In this document: in pieces, positions 51,838 through 61,125 of the stretch
How positions within the stretch are numbered: the stretch's first letter is position 1
How the letters are laid out: each line of letters starts with the position of its first letter
Position numbers and translations under genes: made by a program
The notes under the pieces: model-generated
Seen by the model: only the letters and a program-made list of their open reading frames with translations
The model's database searches: none
What the model was told of the DNA's origin: nothing
Origin: Levilactobacillus lindianensis
GTDB lineage: Bacteria; Bacillota; Bacilli; Lactobacillales; Lactobacillaceae
NCBI RefSeq assembly: GCF_003946095.1
Contig: NZ_RHOD01000005.1
Location: 1-64,000, forward strand
Reading direction: 5' to 3'
DNA length: 64,000 nucleotides

Positions 51838-53655
51838 GTGAATTTGAGGGGAAGACTCAGTTTACTTATGGCAGTCGTTGTGGGGACAACGCTGTTGGGT
51901 TTGGGTTGCCTGCCCGGAACATCATCGCATCAGTCCGTTGTGGCCCATGCGGCAACGACGGTTAATGCCAAGAACCAGGGGATGGTTGGCGATGGTGGGA
52001 CGGCAAATAATGAGGCGATGCAGGCCATGTTGGATAAGTGGGATCACGATGCGTTAACGGTCCGGGTGCCGAAGGGAACCTATGTATTTGATTCCGGGAA
52101 AATTTTGCTGCATTCAAACATAACGTTTAAGTTTGATAAGGGTGCCGTTTTCCGAATAACCGATGGCCATCGGTTATTCTTCGTCTACCCTAGCCCGAAA
52201 GCGGGATATGACGGGGGTCTGAGGAATGTGACTTGGCAACGGGCCACCTTCCAAGGGGACCACGTTAAGGGACAAAGTGTCTTTGTTCAGAGTGTGCACC
52301 ACGCCCAGAACGTTAATTTTCACGACTGTGTTTTCGATAATGCCGAGTCACCAACCGGTCACTATCTCGATCTCGATGGGAGTCATCATATCAATGTGAC
52401 GGGGTCCGTCTTCACTGGATTCGATGGGTCACGGGACTATAAGGAAGCTATTCAGGTGGATTATTCCAATCTGCGCGCCATGTCCTACCAGAATCCGGGT
52501 GACCAGTACGATAACCTGCCGACTTATGGGGTAACGGTGACCGATAGTCAGTTCTTGCCAGTCCAGAAGGCCAGTGGGTCTGTGAAGGTCTATGCGCCAA
52601 ATCCGATCGGTGAGCATGCCGTTTATAATCAGGGCGTTGACGGGATTATCCACGATGTTCGTTTCAGTAACAACACCGTGGTCGATCCCAAACCTCTGAC
52701 CAGTGCTGCTGGGAGTGGCATGGCTACGATTCACTTCAAGGGAATTTCCAATCTGTGGATTACCGGGAATCGTTTCATCAATCGACATGCCTTAGGGTCG
52801 GGCGATTACATTTATCTGCGAAACACGTTACCCGATTATCAAATGACGAATATCAACATTAAGAACAATACCTTTACTGACGTTAATCCAATGCATAGTT
52901 ACGTGAACTTGGACAGTCGCCATGTCACGAACCCGATGACGCAGGTCACAATTACCGGGAATAAGGCTACAACGCAAAATGACCAGGCCCAGTTTCTCAT
53001 GAGTAACTTTGCGCTGACTGGTGACACGGTGGCCAAGAATACCATCAAGAAGGCTAAGAAATCGGGGACGGTTGTTAAGCCGCAACACACGATTAAGCCA
53101 ACGGCAGTCGTTCACGATGCTGGTCAGAAGCTCAAGAAACGTAAGTAGACCAACAAGCATGAAACTTATTTCAAAGGGATCGCTTCGCAACATGCCCAGT
53201 TGAGTAAAAACTATAAGAGCTACACACTTTACAACGTGATCAAGGGCCACAAAAACTGGAACGTCTTGAAGTTCAAGTGGAAGTCGATCAAGACTAAGCG
53301 GGTTTATATCGACATGCGAGCGGAAGCTGATACTGGGAAGTGGTATCGCATCCGTTTCAGTAAGAAAGCTAATACGAAGACCTATTGGATTCGTAAGGGG
53401 GCGCTAACCTTCGATACCTTTACCAAGGAAACCTTCGATCATGACGCGATGCTTGCCAAAGTCTACCCAGTCTACACGCGGCCGTTCAATGACCCACTGT
53501 TGGCACAACAACGGGGAACCACAGCCGATATCGCCCAGCGAGTCGTGCACATCACCGAACGGGTTCAGCGGAAGACTTCAAGTGGTTCGGTCACGACCTT
53601 CTATAGAATGAGTAATGGCCTGTGGACCAGAGCTGCTGCTTTTGAATTACAATAA
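51838..53655 (+). pseudogene. secreted parallel beta-helix protein, split by an in-frame TAG
   Basis: GTG 51838 (GGAGGGG upstream) starts a 436-codon frame: signal peptide to about residue 39, then repeated N-G-V/N-F-H/D-x-x-F turns (DVRFSNNTVV, ITGNRFINR, NIKNNTFTDV) typical of right-handed beta-helix (pectate-lyase-like) proteins. A TAG at 53146-53148 interrupts the same frame, which continues for 169 codons to 53655 with a basic, Tyr/Trp-rich wall-binding-like domain (SYTLYNVIKGHKNWNVL, WYRIRF). The downstream part has no start signal. It may be a pseudogene, a sequencing error, or read through. No catalytic residues can be assigned. Confidence 0.75.
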
Positions 53656-53670
53656 CAGACAAATTGAGAA

Positions 53671-53708
53671 GCGTGGTGAAAACGAAATTGAGTTTCACCA
53701 CGCTTTTT
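53671..53708 (+). terminator. terminator after the beta-helix gene
   Basis: GCGTGGTGAAA and TTTCACCACGC form a perfect 11-bp stem, followed by T5. Confidence 0.85.
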
Positions 53709-54138
53709 GATTATGATCAAGTTCTCTTTCAGTAGGAACATGGTATTCTGATAGGCAAGGGAAACCATGCGATTAGATTAAGTTGGTTTTATTCCCAATT
53801 GCCAACACGTGGTTTCTGAATAGGCAATAATGGTTAGCTTGCTGTGCTAGTCGTGGCGAAATTCCCGGCAGCCACAGGACCAACCTTTCAACGATAGCTA
53901 AGAAAATGAAAGCCGTACCAATGGTTTAATACCGGGAATAGTGGATCTTCGTAAAAAATTCATTTTTCGGGCGCAAAAAGGGTGGATTATCTTGCTAAGG
54001 TTAACCTAAGCCCGAGATAGTAGGGTTGTTGCCCCGCCTAGGTTAGCCGAGGATCTTGAGAAATTGTTAAAAGGTAGCCGACTGTGGGGGTAATGGGTTT
54101 CATCATTTCGGATTGTGGTGTACAATGAGAATCATAAA
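53709..54138. other. intergenic region, about 430 bp, with inverted repeats
   Basis: No coding signal. GAAACCATG (53761-53769) and CGTGGTTTC (53808-53816) pair with one G-U, and GGTTAACCTA (53999-54008) pairs with TAGGTTAGCC (54039-54048). Neither has a T-run. A TACAAT -10 (54121-54126) for the downstream gene is plausible. Confidence 0.35.
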
Positions 54139-54164
54139 TTAGCACTCAACTAAAAGAGTGCTAA
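54139..54164 (+). promoter_or_regulatory. CIRCE-like element (HrcA operator), 8-nt spacer
   Basis: TTAGCACTC at 54139-54147 and GAGTGCTAA at 54156-54164 are perfect CIRCE arms. The spacer is 8 nt rather than the canonical 9. It lies just after the TACAAT box, 44 nt before the spx-like gene, in the right place for HrcA repression. Confidence 0.85.
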
Positions 54165-54207
54165 CTCAAGTACCTCATCGAAGAGAAGATAATTGGAGGG
54201 CGATTCT

Positions 54208-54639
54208 ATGATCAAAATGTACTTTCATGCAAAAACTACCGCGGTAACGAAGGCTATGAAATGGCTTGCGAACCACGACGCCATCTTTACTGCTCGTGAT
54301 ATTAAAAAACAACCATTAACTCGTGAAGAGATTCTTTACATGTTTTCCTTAACTGAAGAAGGCACCGACGATTTAATTTCCACGCGTTCCAAGGCTTACA
54401 AGGCCTTGCCACAGTCCGTTCAGGACATGGGAATGAATGAATTAGTCGATCTCTTACAGCAGAATCCTGGGATTCTGAAGAATCCAATCGTGGTCGATCG
54501 GAATAAGTTAGCCACTGGGTTCGACCTGGAAACTATTCGGGAATTCGTGCCAGCCTCATACCGGAAGAAGGAACTTGCAAGTTTCTTCAAGATTTTAAAC
54601 GGTGGCAACAAGAACAGCCTGGGCGTTTCCCCAGCATAA
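54208..54639 (+). CDS. Spx/ArsC-family regulator lacking the redox CxxC
   Basis: 143-residue Spx paralogue. It keeps the Spx core TEEGTDDLISTRSKAYKAL, with the Gly needed for RNA-polymerase alpha-CTD binding, and NPGILKNPIVVD, plus a C-terminal REFVPASYRKKEL. The N-terminal Cys10-x-x-Cys13 redox switch is absent: residues 10 and 13 are Thr and Val. So it should be insensitive to thiol stress. ATG 54208 follows GGAGGG by 6 nt. A CIRCE-like element lies upstream, suggesting heat-shock (HrcA) control. Monocistronic, with its own terminator. Confidence 0.88.
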   Translation: MIKMYFHAKTTAVTKAMKWLANHDAIFTARDIKKQPLTREEILYMFSLTEEGTDDLISTRSKAYKALPQSVQDMGMNELVDLLQQNPGILKNPIVVDRNKLATGFDLETIREFVPASYRKKELASFFKILNGGNKNSLGVSPA

Positions 54640-54652
54640 AACTCGTCAAATG

Positions 54653-54687
54653 AAAAGTTTCGGCCAATTGGTCGAAACTTTTTTTGT
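54653..54687 (+). terminator. terminator of the spx-like gene
   Basis: AAAGTTTCGGCC and GGTCGAAACTTT pair through a CCAATTGG core, followed by T4. Confidence 0.85.
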
Positions 54688-54783
54688 GAGAAATTATGCC
54701 GGGAATGCGTGATACATCGCCAAGTAAAACGCTTTATGTAAATAACGACGGCCTTCGCTATTTATTATGAAAAGTTTACATTT

Positions 54784-54797
54784 TGAAAGCGGTGTCA
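54784..54797 (+). promoter_or_regulatory. cre site upstream of glpF
   Basis: TGAAAGCGGTGTCA fits the cre consensus TGNAANCGNWNNCA at every position. TTACCT - 17 nt - TATGGT (54801-54829) is a possible promoter just downstream. Confidence 0.72.
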
Positions 54798-54886
54798 AAT
54801 TTACCTCCGCTATCCAGAACGTCTATGGTAGACTGTTAATAGTTCAAAATTTGAGGACAAAAACTAACAAGGTGGGTGTTCGTGTT

Positions 54887-55594
54887 ATGAGTGGCTTTAT
54901 GGGTGAGTTCCTAGGGACCATGATTCTAATCGTCTTGGGTGCCGGAACTGGGGCAAGTATCAATTTAAATAAAACCTATGCCAAGGGATCCAATTGGACG
55001 TATGTGAGTTTAGCCTGGGGGATGGCCGTGACCATGGGGGTTTATGTGGCCGGTATGTTCGGGTCGGATGGACACTTAAATCCGGCCGTGACGATTGGAT
55101 TTGCCCTCTTCGGGTACTTTCCATGGGCGCACGTTGGGGCTTACCTGCTAGGGCAATTCTTGGGAGCCTTTGTCGGAGCGGCAATCGTGATTCTACAATT
55201 TTACCCACACTTCAAAGCCTCACCAGATGAAGCGTCTGGCAATTCGGTCGGGATCTTTGCAACCCGGCCAGCAATTAAGAGTCCAGCCTTTAACTTTATC
55301 TCTGAAGTTGTCGCCACCTGGGCCTTCGTCTTCATTCTCCTGAACCTAGGAGACTTCACGACGGGGCTGAAACCATTTATGGTGGGACTGCTGATTATGA
55401 CCGTCGGGATGGCCCTAGGGACCACCACTGGGTTTGCCTTGAACCCCGCTCGTGACTGGGGTCCGCGGTTGGCTTATACCATTCTGCCAGTGCCTAATAA
55501 GGGTGCGGCCGAATGGAACTATGCCTGGGTCCCAATGTGTGGGCCAATTGTCGGTGGAATTCTTGCCGCTGGCATGCAATATCTTCTAAATTAA
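54887..55594 (+). CDS. glpF: glycerol facilitator / aquaglyceroporin (GlpF)
   Basis: 235-residue MIP channel with six helices and two half-helices. Both NPA motifs are present: GHLNPAVT and ALNPARD. The Asp after the second NPA-Arg and the overall length are typical of glycerol facilitators rather than strict aquaporins. ATG 54887 has AAGGTGG about 10 nt upstream; the frame opens 120 nt earlier over the cre and promoter region. It supplies glycerol to the kinase encoded at 11170-12684. Confidence 0.9.
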   Translation: MSGFMGEFLGTMILIVLGAGTGASINLNKTYAKGSNWTYVSLAWGMAVTMGVYVAGMFGSDGHLNPAVTIGFALFGYFPWAHVGAYLLGQFLGAFVGAAIVILQFYPHFKASPDEASGNSVGIFATRPAIKSPAFNFISEVVATWAFVFILLNLGDFTTGLKPFMVGLLIMTVGMALGTTTGFALNPARDWGPRLAYTILPVPNKGAAEWNYAWVPMCGPIVGGILAAGMQYLLN

Positions 55595-55625
55595 TTAGAA
55601 ATAATCGGGCTACTTAACGTGGCCT

Positions 55626-55662
55626 CGGAGACGTGGGAACTGTCCCGCGTCTCTTTTTTTAT
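55626..55662 (+). terminator. terminator of glpF
   Basis: GAGACGTGGGA and TCCCGCGTCTC form a stem, followed by T7. Confidence 0.85.
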
Positions 55663-55929
55663 GCTTTTTGGGAACACGTAAAAATGAATTACTCAATAAT
55701 TGGCATTACTTAAGTCTGTTAAATTGTAGGCTAAAGAGTTAACTAATATAACCATAATATGATTATTGTAACACTAGAAATTGTGGCATATAAAATTGAA
55801 TTTTAAAAACTCGATTACTAAACTGAACTAACAGATTGCCTTAATGGCGGTAATTTAGTGGGTTTAACGATTAACCCATAATAATCTATAAGTAAATAGC
55901 TATGCTAATGAACTGTTTTAAGTATACGG

Positions 55930-55958
55930 TAGATTTTTTTGATAATACCCGTTATAAT
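55930..55958 (+). promoter_or_regulatory. promoter of the first surface-protein gene
   Basis: TAGATT - 17 nt - TATAAT, the spacer beginning with a T-run (TTTTTGAT). The same layout, TAGATT - T-run - TATACT, precedes the fourth gene of the cluster at 63453-63481. Confidence 0.6.
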
Positions 55959-56062
55959 GAAGCTGTGATCAGGCAACATAGTTAACTGGAATTAATAGGG
56001 ACGCTGCCGATCATTCATGCGGGTATTGAATAAAGTTGAGGCACATTTGAGGAGGGCTTATG

Positions 56063-58213
56063 ATGTTTCATTCTGAAGATCAAAACGTTCACTACAAGAT
56101 GTACAAGAAAGGGAAGACCTGGGTTTTCGCGGGGATTGTGACGACAGCGTTAGCACTGGGTGTTGCGGCACCACAGGCTGCCCACGCCGATACGACCGAT
56201 GACGGTGGCGTAACCACAACTCAGGGGAGCGAGAAGACCACGACTGGGGATGTTACGCTGACGACACCCAAGGTAGAGGCCGAAGGGGTGACTCAGCCGG
56301 ACACCACTCAGGATCAAGACGACGAAAAGGGTCAAGAAGCGACCCGAGAACCAGGAGCGCAAGCTGAACAGTCGGACGAAACGAAGCAAGAAGTGGTAGA
56401 AGAGCCAAATGAAGTAGACAAAACTGCTGAAAATGTAACCGTTCACAACGACGAGCAAAAGACGGCTACCAACGACAAGACTACGGTCGAGCCAATCAAG
56501 GACAACGAATCTGAAGAGCAAATTGAGAAACAAGTTAAGCGACTGGCCAGATCCGTCCAAGCACCAGTAGCGACCCCTAAGATTGCGGCTAAGGATCTTG
56601 AGACAATTGATCAATGGATGCCCAATCAGAAGCTCCAGCAGGTCGTCTTATTACAACTACGAAAGCAAAACCCAGGCAAGACTTGGAATAGCGTGGCCGA
56701 TATTACCAAGGATGACATGGCCTTGTTAACCAGTCTGGTGGCCTATGGGTCCAATGAATCTGGCGGAATCGACACCTACAACAACCGCAAGCCGTTCTCC
56801 ATCGAAGGGCTGCAGTACGCCGTTAACCTAACTCGGATTGAAATGGGAACCAACTTTAACTATGCGTCTCAGAAATATTATGGCGACATTGTCGACATTT
56901 CACCACTAGCGAACCTGACCAAGTTACAAACGGTCTATCTCCAACAGAACCGAATCGAAGATATTTCACCACTGGAAAATCTAACGAACATCACGAAACT
57001 CCAGTTGCAATTTAACGCGATCTCCGACTTCACGCCAATCGCTGGCCGTAAGTTTAGCACCTTCAGTGCCACAAACCAGGTGGTCTTCTTACCAACAATT
57101 AAGATCAACGCCAAGACCAGAAAGGCCCACCTTGTTTTCCAATTCAAGAACGAAAACGGTGAGATTGTGCCGCTGGAAGCACGTAATGGGATTGCTTATC
57201 CCGACCGAGTTGTGGGATCGGGAAATTCGATTTCTTTGGTTTACAAGCTGTATTGGAATGGAGGGACCGCAGCCGTCGATGGTGCAGGTGGCCTGAACTT
57301 CACTGATATACAGGATCAGATTCCAGGAATTACCGAGTATCCCGGATTTAACATTGACCCGCTCGACGAGAACTTCTATTTAACGGGTGCGGTCACGACA
57401 CAGTTCCCTGGTGGTTACACCGTTGATGTCGGGGTCATTCAGCCTTACGTCATCGGTGATATGGGCGGGACTGTAACCGCCCACTACCAAGATAAAAATG
57501 GTAAGGAATTAGCACCAGATGTGGTTCTTGACGATGGCTTCATTGGCGATGACTACACGACGACCGCAGCTGAAATTGAGGGCTATACGCTGACGAAGAC
57601 CCCAGCTAACGCTACTGGAAAGTACGTCGAAGGGACGACGGATGTCTACTACATCTATGAACCTAAGACGGATCCGGTTGACCCACCAGTGGTTAATCCG
57701 GCAGCCGACGTGACGGTCACCGTACATTATCAAACGGCGGATGGCAAGACCGTGGCTCCGGACCAGGTCTTCACGGGTAAGCAGGGGACGACGTATACCA
57801 CGAGTCCCGTCACGGTTAAGGGGTATGCCCTGGTTGAAACGCCAGGGAATGCTTCCGGTACCCTGGGTGAGGGTGATATCACGGTCACTTATATCTATGC
57901 ACCATTAGATATCGGTGGTGGTGGCGACCTGATTGACCCGGATGAGCCAGGGACGGACACCGATGAGGGTGGCGACGACGGTGATACCGCGACACCAGAT
58001 ACCGATCATGGCGGCAGTGGCGATCAGATTGTCACGGGTAAGGATCCCATCAAGGGTGGCACGACCAACTTAGCCAGTCGTCCGGCAACCAACTCAGCCA
58101 AGACCGCCTTACCGCAAACGGGTGAACAACACCGGTCCGCGGGTCTGTGGGGCATCGTCGTCCTACTAGGGTCGTTGTTAGGCTTAGCCGGTACGAAGCG
58201 GAAAGAACAATAA
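56063..58213 (+). CDS. LPQTG-anchored LRR/MucBP surface protein 1
   Basis: 716-residue wall-anchored adhesin-like protein. N-terminal KxYKxGKxW signal peptide (YKMYKKGKTWVFAG), cut near AAHA at about 40; an acidic Thr/Glu/Gln-rich region to about 180; a WMPNQKLQQVV motif opening a leucine-rich-repeat domain (LANLTKLQTVYLQQNRIEDI, ENLTNITKLQLQFN); then two MucBP-type repeats (HYQDKNGKELAPD, HYQTADGKTVAPD); Gly/Asp-rich linker; ALPQTGEQ sorting signal, hydrophobic helix and KRKEQ tail. Of two adjacent ATGs I take the second (7 nt from GGAGG). First of four tandem paralogues. Confidence 0.92.
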   Translation: MFHSEDQNVHYKMYKKGKTWVFAGIVTTALALGVAAPQAAHADTTDDGGVTTTQGSEKTTTGDVTLTTPKVEAEGVTQPDTTQDQDDEKGQEATREPGAQAEQSDETKQEVVEEPNEVDKTAENVTVHNDEQKTATNDKTTVEPIKDNESEEQIEKQVKRLARSVQAPVATPKIAAKDLETIDQWMPNQKLQQVVLLQLRKQNPGKTWNSVADITKDDMALLTSLVAYGSNESGGIDTYNNRKPFSIEGLQYAVNLTRIEMGTNFNYASQKYYGDIVDISPLANLTKLQTVYLQQNRIEDISPLENLTNITKLQLQFNAISDFTPIAGRKFSTFSATNQVVFLPTIKINAKTRKAHLVFQFKNENGEIVPLEARNGIAYPDRVVGSGNSISLVYKLYWNGGTAAVDGAGGLNFTDIQDQIPGITEYPGFNIDPLDENFYLTGAVTTQFPGGYTVDVGVIQPYVIGDMGGTVTAHYQDKNGKELAPDVVLDDGFIGDDYTTTAAEIEGYTLTKTPANATGKYVEGTTDVYYIYEPKTDPVDPPVVNPAADVTVTVHYQTADGKTVAPDQVFTGKQGTTYTTSPVTVKGYALVETPGNASGTLGEGDITVTYIYAPLDIGGGGDLIDPDEPGTDTDEGGDDGDTATPDTDHGGSGDQIVTGKDPIKGGTTNLASRPATNSAKTALPQTGEQHRSAGLWGIVVLLGSLLGLAGTKRKEQ

Positions 58214-58229
58214 AACTAATTTAATTCCT

Positions 58230-58263
58230 AAACGGTTGGAACTATAATGCCAACCGTTTTTTA
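58230..58263 (+). terminator. terminator of surface protein 1 gene
   Basis: AAACGGTTGG and CCAACCGTTT pair perfectly, followed by T4. The remaining 58264-58460 shows no further feature. Confidence 0.85.
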
Positions 58264-58452
58264 GTTTCAGTGAGAGTTAATTTTAAGGCTAATTTTTATT
58301 GTGACGTTTTTTACAAAGTGGTTAAAAAAGGTTAGTTAAAGGGTTTACGGTGCTGGGGGTGGCGGTTAAACAGAGGGTTATTAGTTATGCTCCGATATAA
58401 CCCCCCTTGAACTTTTTTCGGTAGCGGTTACAATAAAAGTGACAGTAGTTGT

Positions 58453-58476
58453 CCACATTTACTAATTTGTGGTAAT
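58453..58476. promoter_or_regulatory. conserved inverted repeat upstream of surface protein 2
   Basis: CCACA and TGTGG flank TTTACTAATT; the 16 nt ACTAATTTGTGGTAAT (58461-58476) recur identically upstream of the third gene at 60952-60967, where TACCACA and TGTGGTA form the inverted repeat. Probable shared regulator site. Confidence 0.5.
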
Positions 58477-58515
58477 CATAGCTTGATATTTAACCTATGA
58501 GCCGATTATATAAAA

Positions 58516-58536
58516 GCTACAAACACTGTTTGTAGC
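58516..58536 (+). repeat. perfect 9-bp hairpin in the leader of surface protein 2
   Basis: GCTACAAAC-ACT-GTTTGTAGC lies just after a TATATA-like -10 and 65 nt before the start codon, so it would form at the 5 prime end of the mRNA; a stabilising or operator role is possible. Confidence 0.5.
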
Positions 58537-58601
58537 CGTGGATTAACGACTGGGTGAGACAGACTAGGGCAATGTCAAACTTTGCGAGGAGGAAGTTTAT
58601 C

Positions 58602-60794
58602 ATGCGGAACAACGAACTAACAACAACTAAGGTGCACTACAAGAGTTACAAGGCAGGCAAGCGGTGGGTTTTCGCCGGAATTGCAACTGTCGCAATGGGG
58701 TTGGGCTTAACGGGGATGGACGTTACCGCTCACGCGGCTGACGTTCAAGGAACTGAAGCCACGCAAACACAGGTAGTTGATCCAGATGCAACGTCTAAGA
58801 GTGACACATTAACGACAACTACAGAAAACGAAAAGACGGTAACAGATAGTGAGACTCCGGTTGCGACGCCAGATAAGGATAAGACACCAGCGCCCACACC
58901 AGACAAAGATAAAACACCGGCACCAGTGGTAACGCCAGACAAAGACGAAACACCAGCACCAGTGACGACACCTGAAAAGACTGAAATGCCAAAGAATATG
59001 CGTAGAATGGCGGTACCGGCTGCCGCTGCGGTAAAGGCCTATGATCCAGCAGAAATTCAAGGCAAGGATGCTTCAGAATGGATGCCAGATGCAGGGTTAC
59101 GGGACATGGTCAAATCGGCTTTGTTGTTTAACCACTATATTAAAGCGACGGATTCCGATCTTTACCAGTACATTGGCGAACAGCTAGATTTGGACGACAA
59201 TAACTACACGGGCAACCTCAAGATTCAAAACCTGGAAGGCCTGCAGTATTTCACTAACTTGCACCATGTCATCTTACATTACTATCCAAAGGATGGATTC
59301 ATTAACTTTGACTTTGCGCCTAACATGACTGAATTCGCCTATGAAGGCGATGCCAATGGGGCCCCCGCTGATATTGATGCCCAGACTTTCATGAATACCT
59401 ATCTGAGTGGTAATCAGAATCTTCAATTCTTGGTAGTTCACAATCTATTGAAGGGCAACTTACCTGACCTTTCAGCTTACGATAAGCTCTATCGGTTGGA
59501 CCTGAGTTTGAACCATTTGACTGGTGATTTGACGCCACTCAAGGGATTAACGAGCGTCGTTATTATGGACGTCGCTAACAACCAGCTTACTGGAGAGTTA
59601 CCCGATCTGGTTACGGGAACTCAAATGAAAGATCTCTATGTTCAAAACAATCAGTTAAGTGGCACGTTGAACCCAGTCTATGGGAGTACGCCACGGTTGA
59701 GTGATGTTTGGGTCGGCCACAATAATATGACCGGTGACTTGCCAAGCTTCAAGGGCTTTATTGGAAACTTTGATGGCACGTATAATCACTTCAGTTCTGG
59801 TTTGAACAACATGCCAGGAGCTATCAATACTTGGTACCAGACTTTGACTGGTGGAACCTATAATCTGACGGATGACAAGAACACCTTTGATCCAATTAAG
59901 AATGTTGTCTCAGGTATTCAGGACGCGCAGACCGGGGAATTCGATCCAACGGATAGTCTCTTCCTCTATGCTTATGGTGCCGGTAAGGTCTACTACGGTG
60001 AACCAGATCCAACCTTTACGTCAGACCAACTGATCAGTTGGTTAGGCAGTCAACAGGATGTTTCATCCCAGTTTCAGAGACAAGCGACGACTGATGACCC
60101 GTTTGGCTTTAACTTAGTTGCTAGCAAGGATGTTAAGCCTGGAACTTACACCATGGGTGTGGTTAACGACAAGTACAATAACGGAGGCTACATTGCCTTC
60201 ATTACCTTCAAGATTACACGTGACGCATCGGTTGATCCGGAGACACCAGTTGATCCAGGTACCCCAGTCGATCCCGTTCAGACAGGGACCATTACCATCG
60301 TTAACGTCGATCAAGATGGCAAGACCTTGAGCACCAAGACCTTGACGGGGACCGCTGGAGATACCTACACGGCAACTGCCGACAAGTTAGATGGTTACCA
60401 GTTGACCAGTCCCGCTAGTGTTACCGGAACCTATACCCAGTCTGGATCAACGATTACCTTTACCTATGCCGCCGTTACTAATGGTGGGGATGGCGATAAG
60501 GTCGTTGTGACGCCAGACAAGCCGGGTAAGCAGACGGACAACCAGCAAACGCCAACCCACAAGGGTGGTCAGGCGGCAACTGTCACTGCTAAGTCGACTG
60601 GTAAGGTTCAAAGCCTTGGGACGAGTCATGTAGCCCAAGCTCATCAACAACAGTTAGCATCATCTGCGCAGACGACTAATGCAACCACGTTGCCACAAAC
60701 GAATGAACACCGGACGGCAGCTACCTGGGGATTAGCCTTATTGGGCACGGTTCTCAGTCTCGGTGGGCTGGCCTTACGGCGGAAGCAAGACTAA
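58602..60794 (+). CDS. LPQTN-anchored LRR surface protein 2
   Basis: 730 residues. KxYKxGKxW signal (YKSYKAGKRWVFAG), cut near AHAAD; a Thr-rich stretch and four proline-rich PDKDKTPAP-type repeats; an ASEWMPDAGLRDMV motif; an LRR domain with irregular repeats (LDLSLNHLTGDLTPLKGL, MDVANNQLTGELPDL); a domain of unknown type (about 430-560) shared with surface protein 3; one MucBP-like module (ITIVNVDQDGKTLSTKT); and a sorting signal TLPQTNEH, in which Asn replaces the Gly of LPxTG. Start is ATG 58602, 9 nt after GAGGAGG; the frame opens 48 nt upstream. Confidence 0.92.
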   Translation: MRNNELTTTKVHYKSYKAGKRWVFAGIATVAMGLGLTGMDVTAHAADVQGTEATQTQVVDPDATSKSDTLTTTTENEKTVTDSETPVATPDKDKTPAPTPDKDKTPAPVVTPDKDETPAPVTTPEKTEMPKNMRRMAVPAAAAVKAYDPAEIQGKDASEWMPDAGLRDMVKSALLFNHYIKATDSDLYQYIGEQLDLDDNNYTGNLKIQNLEGLQYFTNLHHVILHYYPKDGFINFDFAPNMTEFAYEGDANGAPADIDAQTFMNTYLSGNQNLQFLVVHNLLKGNLPDLSAYDKLYRLDLSLNHLTGDLTPLKGLTSVVIMDVANNQLTGELPDLVTGTQMKDLYVQNNQLSGTLNPVYGSTPRLSDVWVGHNNMTGDLPSFKGFIGNFDGTYNHFSSGLNNMPGAINTWYQTLTGGTYNLTDDKNTFDPIKNVVSGIQDAQTGEFDPTDSLFLYAYGAGKVYYGEPDPTFTSDQLISWLGSQQDVSSQFQRQATTDDPFGFNLVASKDVKPGTYTMGVVNDKYNNGGYIAFITFKITRDASVDPETPVDPGTPVDPVQTGTITIVNVDQDGKTLSTKTLTGTAGDTYTATADKLDGYQLTSPASVTGTYTQSGSTITFTYAAVTNGGDGDKVVVTPDKPGKQTDNQQTPTHKGGQAATVTAKSTGKVQSLGTSHVAQAHQQQLASSAQTTNATTLPQTNEHRTAATWGLALLGTVLSLGGLALRRKQD
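58865..58980 (+). repeat. proline-rich tandem repeats in surface protein 2
   Basis: About four imperfect units of 30-36 nt encode PDKDKTPAP/PDKDETPAP; the units differ in wobble bases, so the array is old rather than newly expanded. Likely a wall-spanning stalk. Confidence 0.7.
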
Positions 60795-60807
60795 TTGTAT
60801 CAATTCG

Positions 60808-60836
60808 AAAGGATCAGCCATGCTGGTCCTTTTTCT
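60808..60836 (+). terminator. terminator of surface protein 2 gene
   Basis: AAAGGATCAGC and GCTGGTCCTTT pair with one G-U, followed by T-rich sequence. Confidence 0.75.
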
Positions 60837-60945
60837 TTAGGTCGAATTTTAGTATGTTTAGTCACCGAATTAGTTGCTGCCAATAAACGATTCTATCTTG
60901 AACTTATTGTGGGGTGACCTACAATGAAGTTAAAGGGGTTACCAC

Positions 60946-60967
60946 ACTTCGACTAATTTGTGGTAAT
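60946..60967. promoter_or_regulatory. conserved inverted repeat upstream of surface protein 3
   Basis: TACCACA and TGTGGTA flank a 12-nt core; shares ACTAATTTGTGGTAAT exactly with 58461-58476. Confidence 0.5.
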
Positions 60968-61125
60968 TCAAGTTTATGAGACCAAGGGAACTCACAAAAA
61001 GGGGTGCTTGGCAGTGACTTGCCAGCGTGACTAGTAGACTGACGGTCCGTAGAAAGGTTCGTAATTGAACGTTTAGCGAGAACGGGTTGTGACGAACAGG
61101 TTGTTCTCCAGGGAGGAGCACGATT

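Larger units (their letters stand above)
55595..56062. other. intergenic region upstream of the surface-protein cluster
   Basis: 468 bp. Terminator at 55626-55662, then about 270 bp AT-rich sequence with no other feature, then the promoter at 55930-55958. A leader hairpin TGATC-A-GGCA with TGCC-GATCA lies at about 55966-56015. Confidence 0.45.

Noticed and set aside
53200-53655. Independent 151-codon gene after the beta-helix gene
   Set aside because: It begins at a TTG without a ribosome site, in the same frame as the preceding ORF, and the 17 codons between the TAG and the TTG are open, so it is the tail of one gene.
58865-58980. CRISPR-like array
   Set aside because: The repeated units are in-frame PDKDKTPAP codons of a surface protein, with no spacers and no cas genes.
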